Of a DNA stretch of 64,000 bases, positions 56,575 to 64,000 are shown piece by piece. The notes beneath the pieces are model-generated. The model searched no databases. It worked only from the letters and a program-made list of their open reading frames with translations, and was not told the DNA's origin. The DNA is taken from positions 20,725,847 through 20,789,846 of the forward strand of contig OX463859.1 in the NCBI GenBank assembly GCA_949825065.1, read 5' to 3'. Source of the DNA: Odontocerum albicorne (lineage: Eukaryota > Arthropoda > Insecta > Trichoptera > Odontoceridae). A program made the translations under genes and the position numbers. Each line of letters begins with the position of its first letter. The stretch's first letter is position 1.

Positions 56575-57000
56575 TACTTAAAGTGGCATTTTGACTTAAT
56601 TATGCCAATTCAAATTTTCACAGTTTAAACCCCTTGCCTACCATATGGCCTTCTGACACCTTTAAGTTTAAGGAGCATACAATTTTATATTAATGTTTTT
56701 GTGTCTTGAAGATCAAACTATGTGTTTTAAAAACGTTTGTAGGTTCAAGACTACAATGTGGGATTTTGACACATTCCTTAAGTACCACAATGTGGCATTT
56801 TGACAAATAGTTTAGTTTTTTTTAATCAATAAAACAATGATTTAATATGACATTCTTATATTATACATTGAAAACTGATCTTATTCACATTGTAAAAACT
56901 GATCTTATTCACATTGTTCAACATATAGCATTTTGACTCTGATTGACTTAAAAAACTACAATGAGGTATTTTTAAACATCTAAAACACGGAAGTGTTAGT
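56575..57000 (+). repeat. Decayed satellite, + orientation
   Basis: Units around ACAATGTGGCATTTTGACA recur at about 56581, 56644, 56751, 56786 and 56925, with CCTTAAGTACC spacers where best preserved (unit about 34 bp). Confidence 0.55.
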
Positions 57001-57179
57001 AACATTGTAATTCATAAGGCTTAAAAGTGTTGAAATGTTATTCTCCTTAAGGAACAAAAATCAATTGGTGCCAAATTATGGTCATGGGTCAAAATTTAAA
57101 AAAAAATTATCGAATAAATTATTCAAAATACCGTATTAAAACACTTAAAGGAATAAAGTTCAACATTAATACGTCATTG

Positions 57180-57280
57180 TAATCCTACAGGCACATAGGT
57201 GTCAAAACCCTATATTATGGTCGTAAGGCACAAATGTGTCAAAAATATATCTTAGTAATTTTAAGGCACAAACTTGTTGA
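57180..57280 (-). repeat. Decayed satellite, - orientation
   Basis: The same motif inverted: AGGTGTCAAAACCCTATATT and GGCACAAATGTGTCAAAAAT. More units follow at 58318, 58385 and, in + orientation, 58500 and 58668. Confidence 0.5.
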
Positions 57281-57295
57281 ATTGACATTTAGTAT

Positions 57296-57560
57296 ATTGA
57301 CTAGTTGCAACCCGTGAAATATTCACGGAAGTAAAACAAATTCTACATTTATGAAAATATATATTCATAAATGTAAAATTTGTTTATATATATCATTTAT
57401 ACATCCTCCCCTTTTACACCGCTTCAAAAATTGTTAGCTAGGTATTTAAAATTCGTTCAGTATCCCCACCGAGATTCAAATTTCGAATTACTTTCGGAGA
57501 GAATCCAAGTATTCGACAGCCGAACGGGTTTTGGCCTATTTATACTATGATGCTGTTGAT
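57296..57560 (+). repeat. Dispersed ~260-bp repeat, copy 1
   Basis: Starts ACTAGTTGCAACCCGTGAAA and ends GGGTTTTGGCCTATTTATAC. Matches 59991-60295 almost throughout. The class is not recognised. Confidence 0.85.
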
Positions 57561-57599
57561 TTTCAATTCATAGAACTCCCATTTTTAATTCGGAAATTC

Positions 57600-58258
57600 A
57601 AAATTCAACGCTTTGATAGTTCTTTATTTTTTATTTTTCAGTATATACTCAGTGACACCTGTTTCATCATACAATGTCAAACTGTGGGAGAATCTTAGTT
57701 ATATTGCTATGTATACCCAAAAACTTTTGCATAGTGCGAGGGACCAACTGTTACTAACTTCATTCTATACACAACCCTAAACCGCGCGATGACAGTGCTC
57801 ATTTTAAACATTGGTTCTTTGTGTTATTTACAAGCCATTTTGTATTATCTCTGCAAGCCATTTTAGCATTTCGTTCATAGTTGAAAACAAAAATGATATT
57901 GACCATAGAGTTGAAATACAACATGGGATGTCTTTATATGGCTGGAAATTTGGTATCCGCTTTTCTGAAAGCTTCAAATGAAAATATAAAAAATTTACAG
58001 AATTATGGTATGTTTTCTGGTTACAGTTGGTCCCTCGCACCCTATATAAATGCAGTAATATTTTTAAATAAAACTAATTTTTTAATATTTTTTTATTAAA
58101 TATTACTGTACTAATATACATTATGTAAACATTTTTGGGTATACATAGCCGCATAGCTAAGTTTCACCCACAGTTTGACAAGGCCATTGTATGGCAAAAC
58201 ATCTGTCACTGAGTAAATAAATAAAGGATATAGAACTATCAAAGCGTTTAACTTGATT
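57600..58258. mobile_element. Fold-back element with ~150-bp inverted repeats
   Basis: Left arm about 57600-57760 and right arm about 58020-58258 are inverted copies: AACGCTTTGATAGTTC, ACTCAGTGACA, GTCAAACTGTGGG, CTATGTATACCCAAAAA and GCGAGGGACCAACTG occur in both in mirror order. The right arm carries an extra AT-rich ~85 bp. The ~250-bp centre has no recognised coding. No clear target duplication. Confidence 0.8.
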
Positions 58259-58999
58259 TTCCTAATTGACATTTAGTAATTCTTTATGCACAAAAATGAC
58301 TAAATTACTGCGAAGGCAAAAAGGTGTCAAAATGCCACATGTGGCAGAAACAGCACTAAGTGTAAGAAATATTTGAGATGAAAAATGTCAAAACAATGTG
58401 GAATTTTTCAGTTTTGTGTAATAAAGACAGCTTAGTAGCATTTTAATACTATTTTTCTATAGAACTTCAAATCAGATTTATGGAAAAAATTTATCTTAAA
58501 AGACTAAAAAGTGGCATTTACACCTTTTTACTGCTGAAACACCCACAAAACGTTATATAAGATACTATTGTTCCCTTAGAATAAAAATAGTATTATGAAA
58601 CATTTTTTTGATTGAACAATATTTAGTTCATTTAAGACATCAATTTGACACTTTTGACATTTCATAATATGTCATTTTGACACTTGAATCACAAAAGTAT
58701 ATCAATATATAAATTAAACACTATTGAAAATTTCAATAAAATATTGAATTTCTACAAAAATAAATGCAATTGTTCGAAACTTGACTCCATTCCTTTAAGA
58801 CTGAAATTATGTTTCAAATTATATTCGAACTATGAAAATCATCAAATCTCTTTAATGACAAGGCATGTTTTTCCTTATTCTTTATGACGGCAGCAATGGA
58901 ATCGGTCCTCAGTCGGAAATCTCGAACTTGTGATTATCCTAAGGTCTTTCTCTTTGGATTTTACTTGCCATGAAGATTGTGATGTATCTGAATCATCTT
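58259..58999. other. AT-rich intergenic sequence
   Basis: Contains scattered units of the decayed satellite and nothing coding that I can support. Confidence 0.45.
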
Positions 59000-59250
59000 A
59001 GGTCTAGCTACAGTTGCAGCACACACCACTCGCAAAGATGGGTTTTCATTGATTCTACATTGTGCTCAGTGGAATGGTCCAGACTGCCAAGTCACACTGA
59101 GGAGTGTCCAATATATTCATTCTCAGGACTGGAGGAGATCCATCGGGTTACTCGTGAGGCTGTATCGTGAATGAGAAACCGTATAGAGAAGTCAGCAGCG
59201 AATTTTTTGAAATAATGAAAGATTAATGAAACTGAACCAAATGACTAAGT

Positions 59251-59829
59251 ATGACATTCTCCAAAGACCCACTAGAGTGCAGAATTTCAGTACGTGACAA
59301 GCCAATTGAACAAGCAACCCAGTTCAGATATCTTGGCAGTGAACTGCTCAGCTCTCATGACCTCCCTAGAGAAGTAAGGCCTCAGGTAGATAAAGCTGCA
59401 GTTGTGGCGGGCTGCCTGAGAGATGTCATATGGAGGAATAAAGATATGAGAACGGATAGCAAGGTACGCATTTATAAGACCTGTGTGCGACCTATCCTCA
59501 CATATGGCATCGAAGCGAGGGCGGACACTGTCAGGACAAAAAGTATGCTAAGGACAATGGAAATGAGAACTCTACGTGCTATTGCTGGGAAGACTTTGCG
59601 TGATCGCGTAAGGAACACCAAAATTCGAGAGATCTGTGAGGTCCAAGATGTGGTCAGATGGGAACAAGTGTCGACGATACTGGTACCACCATGTACAGAG
59701 AATGAATTCCACAAGAATTCCATACATAGCTCTGCTGGAGTGCTGGATGGATGGCGTCCACCAGGGAGACCCCCGAAACGATGGAGCTCAGCATCACAGG
59801 AGAACAATCCTGCAGTAACAGACTCTTGA
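59251..59829 (+). pseudogene. LINE RT-ORF fragment, 192-codon open stretch
   Basis: Reads QATQFRYLGSELLSSHDLPR, VRIYKTCVRPILTYGIEARA, MEMRTLRAIAGKTLRDRVRN and GRPPKRWSS. These are the region after the RT catalytic core (thumb and C-terminus) of a non-LTR endonuclease-reverse transcriptase. The YxDD catalytic box and the endonuclease lie upstream and are missing. A frameshift after VRWEQ (near 59655) moves the next part into another frame, where WxxHVxRM-like RYWYHHVQRM appears. Confidence 0.8.
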
Positions 59830-59990
59830 GTCTATAGAAAGTTTAAGAAGAACCAAATGAAAGAAATATGGAACCCAATTTTTTATATTCTTTCTTTTTC
59901 GCTTACGAGTGTAGAACATCAGTAAATTATTTGCTAATGATTAGAAGCAGTGGTTGCTTATTGCCTTAGCACTTAACTATTATTATTCAC

Positions 59991-60295
59991 TAGTTGCAAC
60001 CCGTGAAATATTCACGGAAGTAAAACAAATTCTACATATATGAAAATATAAATTCATAAATCTAAAATCTGTTTATATCATTTAAACATCGTCCCCTTTT
60101 ACACCGGTTCAAAAATTGTTAGCTAGGTATTTAAAATTCGTTCAGTATCACAGACCCACCGAGATTCAAATTTCGAATTACTTTTGGAAAGAATCTAACT
60201 ATTCCTCTCTCGCTCTCTTGTATTCAAAATTCAATTCTCGTATTTTCTTTAGCGCCAGCCGTCGTATGGGTTTTGGCCTATTTATACTATGACGA
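59991..60295 (+). repeat. Dispersed ~260-bp repeat, copy 2
   Basis: Starts ACTAGTTGCAACCCGTGAAA. Partner of 57296-57560, with an extra ~45 bp (CTCTCTCGCTCTCTTG region) before the shared GGGTTTTGGCCTATTTATAC end. Confidence 0.85.
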
Positions 60296-60528
60296 CATTT
60301 CAAATATGTTTGATATTATTTCTTTTCTTTTCATCTCTTTATTCTCATCGTTCACTGAGAACCTTTCACTCACAAATTGGCAAAAACTGTGAAATACTTG
60401 TTTTGTAAGATATAAATATTCCGTTCAATTTATATTTTTAACAGCTTCAACTTCATTGATTATTGCATGCAAAAATGATACATTATTTTGAGATTTGTTC
60501 CCACTGTGGATAAAATCAATGAATATTA

Positions 60529-61813
60529 TTGGGTGTACAAATAAGTCACCTCCGTTTGACAAAAGTTGGCGCCACCAGTAAGTTATGGTTAAAATTGTCA
60601 GATATAAAATGTCATTATCGTAAGGTTGGACAGCTGTCAACAACATGACCTTGAAATATTAGTGAATTTTTATCAGTATAACATATTTTTTTGTGTTCGA
60701 AAATGTCAAGTTTTGAGCCGAATAAGCGTCATTTGCGGGAACTTTTGATTTACTTCTTCAATTTGAAGAAATCTGCAGCTGAGGCGCATCGATTGCTTGT
60801 AGAAGCATATGGTGAGGCTGCCTTAAGTGAGAGAAGTTGTCGTGAGTGGTTTCAAAAGTTTAAGAACTGTGAATTTGACATCGAAGACAAAGAACGTAGC
60901 GGAAGGCCGAAAGTGTACGAAGACGCGGAATTGGAAGTATTATTGGATCAAGATTCGTGCCAAACGCAAGAAGAACTTGCACTTACATTAGGAGTGACTC
61001 AACAAGCAATTTCACATGGGTTGAAATCATTGGGAATGATTCAAAAACAAAGAAATTGGGATTCATATGAACTGACACGGAGAAACTTTGAATGCCAATT
61101 TTCCACATGTGAAATGCTGCTTGCCAGGCATAAACGAAAGGCTTTTCTGCACCATATAGTCACTGGTGATGAAAAATGCATCCATTATGATAATCCAAAA
61201 AGGAAGAAATCATGGGGATCCCCTGGTCATGCTTCAACATCTACGGCTAAGCCAAATATTCATGGAAAAAAACTCTTATTGTGTATTTGGTGGGATCAGC
61301 TTGGTGTCGTGTATTATGAGTTGCTCAAACCGAATGAAACCATTGCTGGGGCTGTCTACCGAACATAATTGATGAGATTGAGTCGAGCACTCTAGGAAAA
61401 GCGCGCCCACTACTACGCCAGACACGACAAAATTATTCTGCATGATAATGCTAGTCCACATGTTGCGGCACCGGTCAAAACCTATTTGGAAACACTCAAT
61501 TGAGAAGTTTTACCCCACCCGCTGTATTCACCAGACATTGCTCCTTCTGATTACCACTTGTTTTGATCGATGACGCATGGCCTGTCTGAGCAGCACTTCA
61601 CATCATATGAAGATACCAAAAATTGAGTCGATTCGTGGATAGCCTCAAAAGATGATGATGATGACTGACGCGGTATTCGTATGCTGACAGAAAGATGGGG
61701 AAAAGTAGTGGCAAGCGATGGGTACTACTTCGAATAAAACATGAGGTTCCGTTCTTTCACAATAAATGCCCATTTTTTTATAAAAAACGGCGGAAACTTA
61801 TTTGTACACCTAA
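60529..61813 (+). mobile_element. Mariner, mauritiana-like, copy 2 (plus strand)
   Basis: TA-flanked (60527-60528, 61814-61815), 1285 bp, inverted ends GTGTACAAATAAGT. Nearly identical to 30685-31972 on the other strand. Confidence 0.95.
60703..61737 (+). pseudogene. Mariner transposase pseudogene (mauritiana-like)
   Basis: Same open N-terminal half as 30761-31798, ending at the same TAA after GAVYRT (61366-61368). The frame resumes with LLHDN-type and PSDYHLF blocks and shares the TGA stops after LETLN, after DYHLF and after EDTKN. It has an extra TAG (61393-61395) where copy 1 reads Glu. In the open half I noticed only two changes: KNGEF/KNCEF and KRKGF/KRKAF. About 345 codons including stops. 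Confidence 0.93.
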
Positions 61814-61815
61814 TA

Positions 61816-64000
61816 ATTAGTAGGTACATGATTTAAAAAAAATTGTACAATATAGCAAATTGTATGGGATTTATGCATCATGTCAAATGGCCGTACTTAT
61901 CTGGTAGAATTAAAGAGATTGCTGTAGAGAAATGTATCTTTATGCTTATTAGTTAATATTTGTCAGAATTTTTTTAATAGGACTATGGGAGGCTTAAAGG
62001 GTGTCACTATAAAAAAATCGAAAATATGTTTAAAATTTCTTTATTTTGGTTTTATAGTATATTTAATATTTCTTATTATAACATAACACATAAGAGAAAA
62101 TATTCCGATAGTACTCTTCTAATTGGATATCAATAATGATAATTTAAAAAATAACACTTCATCGCAATACTTGATTTTCTAAATAAAATAATGCCAACAG
62201 GCCACTATAAAATTAAATATTTTAAGTTATACTTTGAAAAAAAATATATATTATCGCTTCTATTAACTGTGAAAAATTATTTAGGCGCGAATTCAGATAC
62301 CAAACTAACTGATAAATCCTAACCTCAAAATTTCCAGCATTCTATTCAGCACATCCTCTCTCACTCCTTTCTTCAAAATGTTATGAAACATGTGACTTCA
62401 ATGGTATTTGGAAAAAAATCTCGCATAATTTTTATGGATTTCAGAAGCAAAAGTAACATTTTTATTTAAATCTACACTGAAGGAAGAGAGTTAGTTACTT
62501 CTGTAAGATAAGGAGTAAAAATGTAGTAATCAGGTCAGTTTCTGCATTCAAGCTTTAGGAATGTATTTGGAAATGATAAGTAAAAAAAACATGACAATAA
62601 AAACAGTACTGAAAAAATATATAAATAATTTTGTAATTAATATATAATTCTTTATTGAAAGGAAAAATCTAATTCATGAGATTTTATTTAATAAAATAAC
62701 ACTAAACTATTTGAAAGAAAACTTAGTTTTTATTGCGTTTTAATATTTTTTTTTATATTCAACGTTCAACGTTGATGCGTCAATCGTGTGTCATTGTCAT
62801 GTTGCACCTAAGATGCATATCTTATAACCGTGGGTAACAAAAATTGTATCAGATTTGATGAAACCAAATCGATCTCCACGGAAAACTAGTACATATCACG
62901 ACTAGTATGTGAATCCATCAAAATTTCCTGACAAAACATTTAATAAATTTGAAGACATCAATTATCATCTTTCTGGCAACTCGGACTCAGAAAATATATT
63001 TCCATGAATAACTAAACTTTACAAGAGACAGATATAAGTGCTTAATGTAATTATTACAATGAGAATATTATTCCTCAAAATGATATGGCAAAAGCAAGCA
63101 CCTTTAACAGTTGCCGTAGATATTATCTAAGATCATCCGTTTGTCTGAAAAAATACTAATAAGCTATAAAAACTGAAAGTTTTCAGTCAAAACTTCAAAA
63201 TAAGTTACTTTTGACAAAACACTACTAAAAGAAGAAATTTAAATACAGATTTTTTTAAATCCAAATTTAGATGATTCATTCCTTGGTTGAGTCATGTTCA
63301 TATGACAATGATTCAAAATATGTTTTAATCTATACAAAATAGCTCAATATTTTTTTCAATCATTTGAAACCACTGTAATTCAAAATTATGCTTCATTAAT
63401 TCAAAAGACAAATAAATGTGTTAATTGAATTGGTATTTTTATTGCCGATTTAACCAAAATCTAAAAATTTCTACACAAAAGACTAACAGCTGAAAAGTTC
63501 TTTCATAATGTGAGGTGACTTTATAAAACAAATTAAACAGTGTTTTTCTTTGTATTCACTACTGTTTGATTTATTGAGTTCTCCACCAGTTTCAAAGACC
63601 TCTGTCTTCTTCGTCAGGTGTTAAGGAACCAAATTAAATGTTTAAAATATATTTGTTAGTGGTCACCAGTAAAGAAAGATAGGGGTTAGTACCAAATAAG
63701 GGAAAGGGTGAGTAGACAAAGTCAAGAAATTGATGTTTGAATGGAAAACAGGTTGAGGAGAGGACTATGACTGAATTTGACCTGAGTATTTATAATATTG
63801 AGACGTAATTTAATACTTTTTCTAACCGCGAGTTTCTATGTTATCCAGCTGTAATCCCCATGGCTTATGTATTTATTAACAAAATAAATTACTATTGCCC
63901 TTTACATATCAGTGACGATTATAAAACAAAACATAATTGTATCGACATCTTCTAAAACACAATTAACAAATGAGGATACATATATATTTCAAAATATGAT
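61816..64000. other. AT-rich sequence to the window end
   Basis: No gene, RNA or transposon that I can support. A short stretch near 63560-63620 (CAAAGACCTCTGTCTTCTTC then GTCAGGTG) recalls the duplicated CATCAGGTG block at 16494-16546, but weakly. Confidence 0.45.

Noticed and set aside
63540..63640. LTR or Penelope-type terminal fragment
   Set aside because: Only a short resemblance to the 16494-16546 block. No second repeat, primer-binding site or ORF was found.

Overview
The window is nuclear DNA of an insect: AT-rich, intron-bearing, and dominated by decayed Tc1/mariner, hAT, PIF/Harbinger-like and pogo-like DNA transposons, 5'-truncated non-LTR retrotransposons and a tRNA-derived SINE. 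Several LINE fragments end in a CTACCCCGCAAGG-type 3' tail followed by (ATGT)n, as I recall from RTE-like elements of moths and butterflies. That makes a lepidopteran plausible, but this is inference and the order is not proven.

Two host genes can be built, both on the + strand. (1) A C2H2 zinc-finger gene, 25773-35155, has three coding exons and encodes 505 aa: a short acidic N-terminus, a lysine-rich stretch, six zinc fingers and a long Asn/Ser/Gln/Lys-rich tail made of degenerate 14-residue repeats. Its 6.9-kb second intron holds two mariners, several LINE pieces, a minisatellite and an unusual TA-flanked transposon (32295-33779). (2) Nop56, 45050-56026, has eight coding exons and encodes 498 aa. 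It is the box C/D snoRNP core protein. All splice junctions keep frame, and the first coding exon contains only the ATG. No other convincing host gene was found.

Layout: 1-6.1 kb, minisatellites, SINE and LINE tails, a hAT MITE and an isolated CpG-rich patch. 6.1-25.3 kb, mariner relics (6564-7686, 9447-10167, 24086-25302), LINE relics, SINEs, a Harbinger-type MITE and striking short palindromes. 25.8-35.3 kb, zinc-finger gene. 35.4-37.9 kb, a three-deep nest of transposons. 38-45 kb, intergenic with mariner-derived MITEs. 45.05-56.1 kb, Nop56, whose introns carry LINE tails, a mariner, SINEs and other repeats. 56.1-64 kb, a decayed satellite flanking a fold-back element, a LINE fragment, and a second near-identical copy of the mariner found in the zinc-finger intron.

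The two genes show no functional link to each other. The most unusual structures are the TA-flanked element with repeated subterminal motifs, the family of near-perfect 17-25 bp hairpins, the fold-back element, a 67-bp SINE-like insertion with a 14-bp target duplication inside a LINE ORF, and the repeat tail of the zinc-finger protein. I saw no CRISPR array, bacterial-type operon, rRNA or genuine tRNA gene.
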